Of a DNA stretch of 8,362 nucleotides, positions 1 to 5,789 are shown in pieces. The notes under the pieces are model-generated. The model ran no database searches. It was not told the origin of the DNA and saw only the letters and a program-made list of their open reading frames with translations. Position numbers and translations under genes: made by a program. The DNA is taken from the NCBI GenBank assembly GCA_030643245.1, contig DAOWME010000131.1:1-8362 (forward strand), given 5' to 3'. Position 1 is the first letter of the stretch. Every line of letters begins with the position of its first letter. Source of the stretch: Deltaproteobacteria bacterium (GTDB lineage Bacteria; Desulfobacterota; UBA8473).

Positions 1-266
1 TGAAATTCGGCTTCATAGACAAGAAGGTTCACCAGTCAAGAGATGACCTCATCACCCTTTTCAGGGAGATTGGTGTAAACATGGAGGTCTCGGTAAAAAA
101 CTATATGGACAGGATACCCAGGGGTTCTCTGGTTTTCCTCTTTTCCGACCATGGGTTTACTGAAAATATGAAATTCAGGGGTGGAAAGGATGAACCGAGG
201 TACCTCCACGGCGGGGCGTCTCCATGGGAGGTAATCGTCCCTGTGGCGGCCATGTTAAAGATGTAG
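1..266 (+). CDS. PglZ / alkaline-phosphatase-superfamily protein, C-terminal part (5' end outside window)
   Basis: The reading frame is open from the left edge (first full codon at base 3) to a TAG stop at 264-266, giving 87 residues of the C-terminus. It contains SDHGF followed about 25 residues later by YLHGG and the hydrophobic ending WEVIVPVAAMLKM. The DHG motif and the HGG...E.IVPV ending are typical of the C-terminal metal-binding part of PglZ-domain proteins, which belong to the alkaline phosphatase superfamily and occur in BREX phage-defence loci and in PorX-like response regulators. With only the tail visible, I cannot say which type this is. The in-frame ATG at 81 is internal, because homology-like sequence continues upstream of it. 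The gene converges on a minus-strand reductase fragment that ends 12 bases away. The family call is moderately sure; the role is unknown. Confidence 0.6.
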   Translation, partial: KFGFIDKKVHQSRDDLITLFREIGVNMEVSVKNYMDRIPRGSLVFLFSDHGFTENMKFRGGKDEPRYLHGGASPWEVIVPVAAMLKM

Positions 267-278
267 GGCGGTTAGAGT

Positions 279-378
279 TCACTCCGCCAAGACCTCAGCG
301 ATCCTTGGTTTACTTGCGGCACAACCCCCGACAACTACCCGCCATCCCTTTGGGGTTCCCATGACCCCCAAGTCCTTT
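279..378 (-). pseudogene. Remnant of a nitrite/sulfite reductase 4Fe-4S domain protein, truncated by MITE copy 1
   Basis: On the minus strand, reading from the edge of the repeat at 380, an open frame encodes KDLGVMGTPKGW followed by RVVVGGCAASKPRIAEVLAE and a TGA at 281-279. The pattern D-[IL]-G-[VI]-x-G...GW-x(2)-x-VGG-x-A-x(2)-x-PR-x(2)-x-LA resembles the C-terminal half of the nitrite/sulfite reductase 4Fe-4S (siroheme) domain. The N-terminal part, including the cysteine motif that binds the cluster, is missing: the frame runs straight into the end of MITE copy 1, and I found no continuation on the other side of it. The tail after LAE is also shorter than usual. An internal ATG at 362 could start a 27-residue peptide, but no good Shine-Dalgarno precedes it. 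A chance open frame cannot be excluded over such a short length. Confidence 0.45.
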
Positions 379-379
379 A

Positions 380-561
380 GGGACGGGGACGAAATAACTT
401 TCTAAAGTTGGCGCTCAGATTTAGGTTAGATTTGTTCGATCTGAAAACGCAAAACCGCAGGAATAGTCGAACTGTTTTGAGGATTCGGTGTTTGAAGATC
501 GGGCAAAGATGGCCTGAAGATGAGATATACTAAAATGGGGAAGTTATTTCGGCCTCGCCCC
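380..561 (-). mobile_element. MITE-like element, family 1, copy 1 (inverted relative to copies 2 and 3)
   Basis: This is a 182-bp element. Its reverse complement aligns over its whole length with the repeat at 2575-2755, at roughly 85% identity by eye with small indels. The right terminal repeat (539-562) matches the 24-bp family end exactly; the left (379-402) has four mismatches. TTA stands immediately on both sides (377-379 and 562-564), consistent with a 3-bp target duplication. It has no open frame of its own. It truncates the reductase remnant on the left and lies about 100 bp beyond the NicO stop codon. Three-base TNA/TAA duplications are made by some IS5-group transposases, but the mobilising enzyme is not visible here. 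Confidence 0.8.
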
Positions 562-663
562 TTAAACTGTGAACGGATATCTCTTCTCTAACATAATATT
601 GGAAAAACCATCCGCACTTATCAAACCGGTCAAGGTCAACTCTGGCAAAAGCCCAAGGCAGAG

Positions 664-1539
664 TCAAATCGTGGCGGCAAGGAAAAGCAGGCCAAAGGCT
701 GTCACACACAGGGCGGCCGCAGTTTCAACACCCCGTTGCGCAAACGTAGCAAGGCTGCGATTGCGTTCCAACACCCCTAGGGCAAGGTTCTTGCCGAGAA
801 GCGCGGCAACTCCCAGTGCTGATATGGTAACCCCCATGCCCAGTATTTGAAAGAAGGCCAGTACAAGGCCTAGCCCCACCATGCTCAGCGAAAGGGAAAA
901 CAGCATCACCAGCACTACCCCCGGGCAAGGTATCATGCCCACAGCAAGAGCCATTGCAAGTGAGTATCCTTTTCTCTCCTCTGTTCCGGCTTGGCCTCGC
1001 CACAAAAGGAGACTGCGTATCAGTATCACCCCGCCCAGCAAGGCAATGAGACCGTAACTTATGAGCTGTGTCGTCCGGGTGGTATTCTCCAAGGGCCCCG
1101 TGATTCCGCTCCGAAGCACAAAATGTATGGCCAGCACAAGTCCTATCCCGGAAATACCATGGCAGAAAGCTATCAAATTACCGAGGAGGATGCCGTCACC
1201 GAGTTTCCTGCCTCGCGCAACCAGGTACGATACGGCTACCGCCTTTCCGTGTCCCGGTCCTGCGGCGTGGAGTACACCATACAGAAAGGCGATGCCTATC
1301 ACAGACAGCAAAGGCCGCAGACTGCGTGTTTCCTTGGCCTGTCTACTGAGGGCTGCCATCCTCCGGTTGAGTTGGTGTTGCCATTGGGCGATTCTGGTTA
1401 GGAAAGGATAGGGCAAACACGGAGCCGGTGAGACCTGTTTGGTGCTGTCCTTTGAAATGAAGGGGTTCTGCGCCCTCACCGCGGATATCCCACCTAGCAA
1501 TGCAATCAGTATTAAAGTGATAGAGAATAACTTAGCCAT
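664..1539 (-). CDS. NicO/RcnA-type nickel/cobalt transport permease
   Basis: This 291-residue polytopic membrane protein is of the NicO family (RcnA/COG2215 type), which moves Ni2+/Co2+ across the inner membrane, commonly as an efflux system. Residues 1-23 form a signal-like hydrophobic segment, residues 24-76 a polar region probably outside the membrane, and about six hydrophobic segments follow from 77 to the end. The family metal motif HAAGPGHGK is at 91-99, a second one (CHGIS) at 126-130, and GMIPCPG at 201-207. The His-rich loop of E. coli RcnA is absent; the corresponding loop (RGQAGTEERKG) has no histidine. The ATG overlaps the last 8 bases of the upstream DUF1007 gene, so the two are very likely co-transcribed and translationally coupled; no strong Shine-Dalgarno is seen. 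Metal identity and direction of transport cannot be read from sequence alone. Confidence 0.85.
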   Translation of the reverse strand: MAKLFSITLILIALLGGISAVRAQNPFISKDSTKQVSPAPCLPYPFLTRIAQWQHQLNRRMAALSRQAKETRSLRPLLSVIGIAFLYGVLHAAGPGHGKAVAVSYLVARGRKLGDGILLGNLIAFCHGISGIGLVLAIHFVLRSGITGPLENTTRTTQLISYGLIALLGGVILIRSLLLWRGQAGTEERKGYSLAMALAVGMIPCPGVVLVMLFSLSLSMVGLGLVLAFFQILGMGVTISALGVAALLGKNLALGVLERNRSLATFAQRGVETAAALCVTAFGLLFLAATI

Positions 1540-2143
1540 ATTTCAGCCGAAACCTTAAGATCACCTCCACAGGATACACCTGCCCAAAGTAGTACGCCTC
1601 TTTCCGGTTCTTGGCAAGACGATGACTTACCTCAAAGCCCGAGTCCCCTTCTGTCCTCACCGGAAGGTCTGTGGCGAGGGTTACGCTCGTATAGTAGGTG
1701 GGGTCGTACTGTGATATTATAAATTCCTTAAATTTGGAGATGGCCCTGACGTGACAGGGGATGTGGAACTCATACTTCAGGTTGCCTCCGGTCAGGATCG
1801 CCGAGAAATCACGGACATACCGTACCTCGAAGGGTCTTCCATCGATCCTGATGAAAGTGAAATAGTCGAAGTTGAGCAGGTTGGAAAATGCCTTTTTCTC
1901 TATTGCCGCTACCTCAGGACTCTCAAACTTACCGTTACGGTTCCGATCATAATCACTGATGATCATACTGGTAAAAAACTCATCAAAATTCCATTCAACA
2001 CGGATGCCCGCCAGACCTTCCTTATCAAAGACCATGGTGAGGGTACTTTCAACAAAAACATGGGGATGGGATAGACACATAAAAGGAAATAGAGGTAACA
2101 GACAAGCGGCAAGCAGCACAGATCTGCCTATGCGGAATTTCAT
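1532..2143 (-). CDS. DUF1007 family periplasmic protein, partner of NicO permease
   Basis: This is an exported 203-residue protein of the DUF1007 family (COG3683), usually encoded next to NicO-type metal permeases and thought to assist metal transport in the periplasm. I chose the ATG at 2143 because it begins a clear signal peptide (MKFR, hydrophobic 9-23, CLS before HPHVF at 26-30) and has GGGG about 8 bases upstream. The frame is open upstream to a TTG at 2251, but that would put 36 non-signal residues in front. Conserved blocks are HPHVF, EWNFDEFFTSM (50-60) and a perfect EF-hand-like loop at 66-77 (D-R-N-R-N-G-K-F-E-S-P-E), suggesting calcium or other metal binding. The 3' end overlaps the NicO start by 8 bp. 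Confidence 0.82.
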   Translation of the reverse strand: MKFRIGRSVLLAACLLPLFPFMCLSHPHVFVESTLTMVFDKEGLAGIRVEWNFDEFFTSMIISDYDRNRNGKFESPEVAAIEKKAFSNLLNFDYFTFIRIDGRPFEVRYVRDFSAILTGGNLKYEFHIPCHVRAISKFKEFIISQYDPTYYTSVTLATDLPVRTEGDSGFEVSHRLAKNRKEAYYFGQVYPVEVILRFRLKYG

Positions 2144-2214
2144 ATTTTCCCCGCGAAAAGGCCCGTTGAAAATGCGCCTGGTGAACTGACATCCGTCCCT
2201 TACCATGGCAAAAA

Positions 2215-2244
2215 CTACCACCGCCATGGTATTGACTTTTTCAT
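2215..2244 (-). CDS. Possible 9-residue leader peptide upstream of the DUF1007 gene
   Basis: The tiny frame encodes MKKSIPWRW and a TAG stop. It is preceded by GGAGG (2256-2252, minus strand) with 7 bases of spacing, which is a better ribosome site than that of the DUF1007 gene itself. It ends 71 bases before the DUF1007 ATG. It could be a translated leader that controls the metal genes, or the remains of an older start region. Evidence is only the site and its spacing. Confidence 0.25.
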   Translation of the reverse strand: MKKSIPWRW

Positions 2245-2395
2245 CTTCCAACCTCCATGATTATGGCTGCAAATACGAACAGATGAATTTTAAGTCTTAA
2301 TCGCACGGAGTCCATATCTCTGACCTCTAATACCCGTAACCTTACAATAATTATAGGGCAAAGGCAAGGGGTTTGCGCTGTCCGACAGAAAAACC

Positions 2396-2424
2396 TTGAC
2401 ATTCTTTCGAGTGTTTGCCATTAT
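2396..2424 (+). promoter_or_regulatory. Sigma-70-like promoter facing MITE copy 2
   Basis: TTGACA (2396-2401), 17 bases, then CATTAT (2419-2424) is a near-consensus pair. A start would fall near 2431. No gene follows closely: the repeat at 2575 comes next and the acyl-CoA dehydrogenase starts 740 bases away. It could make an unrecognised small RNA, a long leader for the dehydrogenase, or be a chance match. Confidence 0.35.
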
Positions 2425-2452
2425 TATTTTTAAGTGATATGGGTCATCTATT

Positions 2453-2470
2453 TATACCTTGCGCGGTATA
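2453..2470. repeat. Palindrome TATACC-N6-GGTATA, operator-like
   Basis: An 18-base inverted repeat (TATACCTTGCGCGGTATA) with 6-bp perfect arms lies about 22 bases downstream of the predicted start of the promoter at 2396-2424, where a repressor site could lie. It also resembles the outer end of the large inverted-repeat element at 4554-4716 (TATACTTCGCGCGGTCATA), so it may instead be a leftover end of that family. Confidence 0.3.
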
Positions 2471-2574
2471 TTCACGTATAGTTCGATATATGTGTCAGAA
2501 GCTGTGTGATTCGCAGTCACTTCATATTCGATTTTTCACATTGATCACTTCTTCAAACACTTCACTGAAGCTAA

Positions 2575-2755
2575 GGGGCGAGGCCGAAATAACTTCCCCA
2601 TTTGTACATCTCATCTTCAGGCCATCTTTGACCGATCTTCAAACACAAAATTCTCGAAATAGGTAAGACTATTCCTGTGGTTTTTTATTTTCAGGTCGAA
2701 CAAATCCGACCTAAATCTGAGCGCCAAATTGAGGAAGTTATTTCGGCCTCGCCCC
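2575..2755 (+). mobile_element. MITE-like element, family 1, copy 2 (best preserved)
   Basis: This 181-bp element has perfect 24-bp terminal inverted repeats at 2574-2597 and 2733-2756, beginning AGGGGCGAGGCCGAAATAAC, and the symmetry continues imperfectly a few bases further inward. TAA flanks it on both sides (2572-2574 and 2756-2758), fitting a 3-bp target duplication in the same sense as copies 1 and 3. It encodes no protein. Near the right end, AGGTCG and CGACCT form a small internal hairpin. Copy 3 is its near twin. I regard it as a non-autonomous transposable element; a REP-like palindromic repeat is the alternative. Confidence 0.85.
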
Positions 2756-2756
2756 T

Positions 2757-3162
2757 AACCTGAAAACTCTTCCAGAAGCGCAATTTTTCATACCCTTTTT
2801 CATACCCTTTTTCGTTCTCGCATTACAGTTCTCCGACGCTTCCTTCTTCTTACCCGTTTTGACATACAATCCTGCACCCGGCAGTGGTGACCATCGAATC
2901 GTATTTTCTTTGTATTACATGGACTTAATACACGTCCTTACGAACAACAACCAACAAGAAGCAAGCAACCGGCAACAAACATGTTGGTGATTGCTGAACA
3001 TCAAACGAAAAAATGCAATACACAAAGGATCTCGACCTGTGCAGTTGATCAGGGTTACCGCTAAACGCAATCCTGTTAACTGAATCATCGGAGACAATTC
3101 AAGACACTAGGATTTTGTAACTGCACTGGTCGAAATCCTTTGGTGAAGGGGGAACAATACCG
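2757..3162. other. Gene-free region upstream of the acyl-CoA dehydrogenase
   Basis: No gene is supported in these roughly 400 bases. They contain a 12-bp tandem duplication (CATACCCTTTTT twice, 2789-2812). A TTGACA at 2859-2864 lacks a matching -10. No clear promoter for the dehydrogenase was found. The last bases hold its Shine-Dalgarno. Confidence 0.5.
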
Positions 3163-4323
3163 GTGGATTTTGTAGATATTGATTTTACGAAAGAACAAAA
3201 GATGTGGCGTGAAGTGGTTCGTAAGTTCACCTTGAAAGAACTTATGCCCACGGCGAAGGAACGGGCACAGCGAAAGGAAGGATTTTCCAGAGAACTCATA
3301 AAGAAGATTGCAAAGATAGGGGCGCTTGGATTGATGGTCCCAACTGAGTATGGTGGATCACAGTCAGATAACGTCTCCTTCGGTATAGCCTGTGAGGAAT
3401 TATCCAAGTCAACGATAAGCGATGGGTTGCTTCCCACCTATGCCTATTTTCTAGTCAGGGCGCTTATGCAGGCTTCGGAAGAAGTGAGACAGAGATGGAT
3501 GCCTCTCATACCCACGGGAGATTGTATATGCGCCCCTTGTAATACCGAGCCCCATTGCGGTTCAGATGCAGCTTCTATTAGGACGACGGGTATACGGGAT
3601 GGAGAATACTATATCATAAACGGTCAAAAGAGCTGTATCAGTATGGGGATGATCGCTGATGTCGGCGTTGTTTTTGCCAAGACAGACCCCTCGGCCGGGG
3701 CCAGAGGGATCAGCGCTTTCCTTGTTCCCTTTGACTTCCCAGGTGTAACGAGAACCCCCATCGACATGACAGGGTGGAGACCACAGACGGAAGCCTCCAT
3801 CTTTTACGATGATGTGCGTATTCCGCGAGATTATCTTTTGAGTCAGGAGGGTAAGGGCTTTTACCTGGTGATGAGTCAGTTTGACGTGATCAGGGCCTGT
3901 GTTGCCCTCACCGCCCTAGGTACTGCTCAGGCTTCTCTTGAGATGGCTATTTCCTATTCAAAAGAGCGTACGGCCTTTGGCCGACCCATAGCCAAGTTTG
4001 AAGGCATTTCATTCAAAATTGCAGAAGACTATACCAAGATTGCGGCAGCCAGGATGCTTTGTTACCATGCATTACGGTTGGCAGACCAAGGGCTTCCCCA
4101 CACCAAGGCTTCAGCAATGGCCAAGATGTATAGTCCGATTGTGGCAGTAGACGCCGTACACAACGCCATGCTTATCCACGGAAATGTCGGCTATAGTCAG
4201 GAACTCTATCTGGAACAGCGACTGCGGGATGCCATTGGTGCCGAGTTTGGAGACGGCACTGCTGAGATCATGAAGCTCGTTATTATCCGAGAACTCTTGG
4301 GTAGGGAATTCCTCCCCTATTAA
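3163..4323 (+). CDS. Acyl-CoA dehydrogenase with Asp at the usual catalytic Glu position
   Basis: This 386-residue FAD flavoenzyme of the acyl-CoA dehydrogenase family should oxidise an acyl-CoA to the enoyl-CoA and pass electrons to electron-transferring flavoprotein. All parts are present: N-terminal helical domain (about 1-120), the flavin/substrate signature TEPHCGSD (128-135), beta domain (to about 225), and C-terminal helical domain with FDVIR (240-244), KERTAFGRPI (267-276) and the second signature around HGNVGY (339-344). Aligned to the MCAD pattern RDAK...YEGT, this protein reads RDAIGAEFGDGT, so Asp364 replaces the catalytic Glu. The alternative Glu position of isovaleryl-CoA dehydrogenase (LDLER) is Ile here (FDVIR). 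The start is GTG, chosen because GAAGGGGGA ends 9 bases upstream and the family N-terminus begins there. Substrate is unknown; the Asp may point to a branched or ring acyl-CoA. Confidence 0.92.
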   Translation: MDFVDIDFTKEQKMWREVVRKFTLKELMPTAKERAQRKEGFSRELIKKIAKIGALGLMVPTEYGGSQSDNVSFGIACEELSKSTISDGLLPTYAYFLVRALMQASEEVRQRWMPLIPTGDCICAPCNTEPHCGSDAASIRTTGIRDGEYYIINGQKSCISMGMIADVGVVFAKTDPSAGARGISAFLVPFDFPGVTRTPIDMTGWRPQTEASIFYDDVRIPRDYLLSQEGKGFYLVMSQFDVIRACVALTALGTAQASLEMAISYSKERTAFGRPIAKFEGISFKIAEDYTKIAAARMLCYHALRLADQGLPHTKASAMAKMYSPIVAVDAVHNAMLIHGNVGYSQELYLEQRLRDAIGAEFGDGTAEIMKLVIIRELLGREFLPY

Positions 4324-4553
4324 GTTCGTTTTCATCCGGAGATGGGTCTTTTTCCCTGAGCTGCGTTCTCCTCGGGTTTACGTCCGCGACGCACGGCAAT
4401 ATACGACGCGGCGCAAAGCATCGTGCGGATATGTTCAGAGAAAAAATATCCTATTTCCTCAAGGGCCGATTTGCGGATGGACACTAATTCACCTTAAACC
4501 CGTCCAGTCTGTATTTTGTCAGGGACGAGGCCGTTTGCGTTTGATATTTGAGG
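4324..4553. other. Repeat-rich gene-free region downstream of the acyl-CoA dehydrogenase
   Basis: No gene is seen. There is a weak hairpin GGATAT/ATATCC (4427-4451), possibly marking the end of the dehydrogenase transcript, though no U-run follows. The sequence AGGGACGAGGCCG (4521-4533) matches the end of the family 1 MITE (a hybrid of its two end variants) with no partner end nearby, so it may be a relic. GGATGGACACTAA near 4474 recurs with one change (GGATGGGCACTAA) near 5730, upstream of the glycyl radical enzyme gene. Confidence 0.4.
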
Positions 4554-4716
4554 TATACTTCGCGCGGTCATAATTTGAGGAATTTTCGGCGAGAAATGGG
4601 CATCGAGCGCAAGGCGCGAAAGCGCGTAATAGCGGGTCCTATTGCAAACTTGAGCAACGCAGCGATCGGTGGTCAGGGCCGGCGAAAAAGCGCAAATTAT
4701 GGCCGTGCGAGGTATA
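4554..4716 (+). repeat. 163-bp long inverted-repeat element in the leader of the racemase-family gene
   Basis: The outer 24 bases (4554-4577, beginning TATACTTCGCGCGG) pair with the last 24 (4693-4716), and every mismatch is of G-T type, so the RNA would form an unbroken helix with G-U pairs. A second paired block follows inside (TTTTCGGCG with CGGCGAAAA), then several small hairpins in the centre (CGCG-AAAG-CGCG, AATAG/CTATT, TTGC/GCAA). TA dinucleotides at both ends would fit insertion by an IS630/Tc1-type transposase, making it a second MITE family. Alternatively it is a structured regulatory RNA. It ends three bases before the Shine-Dalgarno at 4720, so it makes up most of the gene's immediate leader. 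Confidence 0.65.
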
Positions 4717-4732
4717 TACAGGAGGTGGTATT

Positions 4733-5563
4733 ATGCCAAAGATTTGTGTCATAAACATTCAGGGAGAAGAGATATCGGGCCTGTTCACATACTACGCAAA
4801 GGAGGTTGGCGCGCGAGTTTTGAGACCTGAGACGGAGCTCAATACCAAATCTCCGAATCCAGGGGTGAAGAGGGCTTTTGCCCTGAGTTCTTCCTACGTT
4901 ACCTTGCTTAACAAGAGGGAGATGATAGAACAGATTATCGAGGCAGAAAGGGAGGGATATGATGCGGTGGTTGTTCACTGTTTCCTCGATCCCGGTCTGC
5001 GCGAAGCAAGGGAGATCGTTAATATACCGGTTATTGGCCCAGGCGAGTCATCTCTACTTTTGTCATGTATGTTGGGTCACAGGTTTGCGATAATAGGCAT
5101 AAACGACCCGAAAGTCGTTCCCGACACGTATAACATGCTCAGGTTGTATGGTTTGGAAAGCCGTGGCATAACGAACCCCGTGAGGGTTATGTCTATGCCT
5201 TTCAGGGAGTTTGTCCTAAATGTTAAGAAGGCCCAAGATGAGATTATATCAGATGTCATGGAGATTACCAGGGGTTGTGTAACTGAGGGTGCCGAGACAA
5301 TAATTCTTGGATGTACCGGACTAGGCCCTATCTTTACAATAGCAGGTGTAACCAGTCTTCCGGATTTGGAGGTACCTATTGTGGACTGTCTGGCAGTTGC
5401 CATTAAGACAGCCGAGTCTTTGGTTGACTTCAAGGAGAGACTGGGGTTGCCGCTCACAAGCAGGGCGTGCATGTATCAGCCTCCTCGGGAGAAGGACCTG
5501 ATGATGGCGAGAGAGTGCTTTGGACTGAAACCATTTCAGAGTCGTGTAATTACCAAAGAGTAA
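4733..5563 (+). CDS. Asp/Glu/hydantoin racemase family protein (HyuE-like)
   Basis: This 276-residue cytosolic protein of the Asp/Glu racemase superfamily (hydantoin racemase, maleate isomerase and arylmalonate decarboxylase belong to it) would act by a cofactor-independent proton-transfer reaction. Both cysteines of the two-base mechanism are present in the expected settings: Cys83 in VVHCFLDPGL and Cys194 in ILGCTGLGP. The CFxDPGL block favours the hydantoin racemase (HyuE) branch; having two cysteines argues against arylmalonate decarboxylase, which keeps only one. The ATG is well supported by AGGAGGTGG (4720-4728), 7 bases upstream. It lies between the acyl-CoA dehydrogenase (409 bp upstream) and the glycyl radical enzyme (226 bp downstream), all on one strand, which suggests that a chiral acid or amide is processed. 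The actual substrate is unknown. Confidence 0.88.
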   Translation: MPKICVINIQGEEISGLFTYYAKEVGARVLRPETELNTKSPNPGVKRAFALSSSYVTLLNKREMIEQIIEAEREGYDAVVVHCFLDPGLREAREIVNIPVIGPGESSLLLSCMLGHRFAIIGINDPKVVPDTYNMLRLYGLESRGITNPVRVMSMPFREFVLNVKKAQDEIISDVMEITRGCVTEGAETIILGCTGLGPIFTIAGVTSLPDLEVPIVDCLAVAIKTAESLVDFKERLGLPLTSRACMYQPPREKDLMMARECFGLKPFQSRVITKE

Positions 5564-5660
5564 GTGGACATAGGTGTAACTAGTGTGCATCCAGAAATGA
5601 GATATTTTTTTGCAGGGTCAAGGAAGACGAAGATTTAAACCGCAGGAATACATTTAGTAA

Positions 5661-5688
5661 GTAGGGGCACATTGCAATGTGCCCTTAC
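5661..5688. repeat. Perfect palindrome hairpin between the racemase-family and glycyl radical enzyme genes
   Basis: GGGCACATTGCAATGTGCCC (5665-5684) is a perfect 10+10 palindrome, extended by GTAG/TTAC to a 14-bp stem with one G-T pair. No T-run follows, so it is probably a dispersed intergenic palindrome rather than a plain rho-independent terminator; it may still protect or attenuate a transcript running from the racemase-family gene. Just upstream (5637-5650), AAACCGCAGGAATA repeats exactly a stretch inside MITE copy 1 (452-465). Confidence 0.65.
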
Positions 5689-5789
5689 ATCTGAGTCTGA
5701 CGCAGAGATCGCGGAAAATAGCCATTCATGGATGGGCACTAACTAAATGCGATCAGAGACAAAGATATTGAGGAAAAGGAGGGGTTGAA

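Larger units (their letters stand above)
2252..2571. other. Intergenic region between the metal-transport pair and MITE copy 2
   Basis: No gene is supported in these 320 bases. On the minus strand there is a TATAAT-like -10 (2355-2350) about 100 bases upstream of the leader peptide, without a convincing -35; it may drive the DUF1007-NicO pair. An inverted repeat CTGTC-c-GACAG (2378-2388) lies just upstream of that site and could bind a regulator. On the plus strand there is a separate strong promoter-like sequence and a palindrome, listed on their own. Confidence 0.4.

Noticed and set aside
267..288. GGCGG/CCGCC stem just after the PglZ-type stop codon
   Set aside because: The stem is only 5 bp, the loop is 12 bases and no T-run follows.
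348..372. Hairpin CTTTGGGGT/ACCCCCAAG as a terminator for the PglZ-type gene
   Set aside because: It has one mismatch, no T-run, and lies inside the reductase fragment, whose coding sequence explains it.
563..663. In-frame continuation after the NicO stop codon (minus strand) up to MITE copy 1
   Set aside because: About 30 open codons with no ATG start, no ribosome site and no recognisable motif; it does not continue the reductase fragment.
2415..2666. 83-residue plus-strand ORF
   Set aside because: It starts with TTG inside the promoter-like sequence, has no ribosome site and runs into MITE copy 2.
380..2755. Composite transposon made of MITE copies 1 and 2 carrying the metal genes
   Set aside because: Each copy has its own 3-bp flank (TTA and TAA), which fits two separate insertions, and the copies differ by about 15%.
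2915..3097. 60-residue minus-strand ORF in the gap before the acyl-CoA dehydrogenase
   Set aside because: No recognisable family, no ribosome site, and a composition like random AT-rich sequence.
4548..4754. 68-residue plus-strand ORF overlapping the racemase-family start
   Set aside because: It is a translation of the inverted-repeat element, starts with TTG without a ribosome site and overlaps a well-supported gene.
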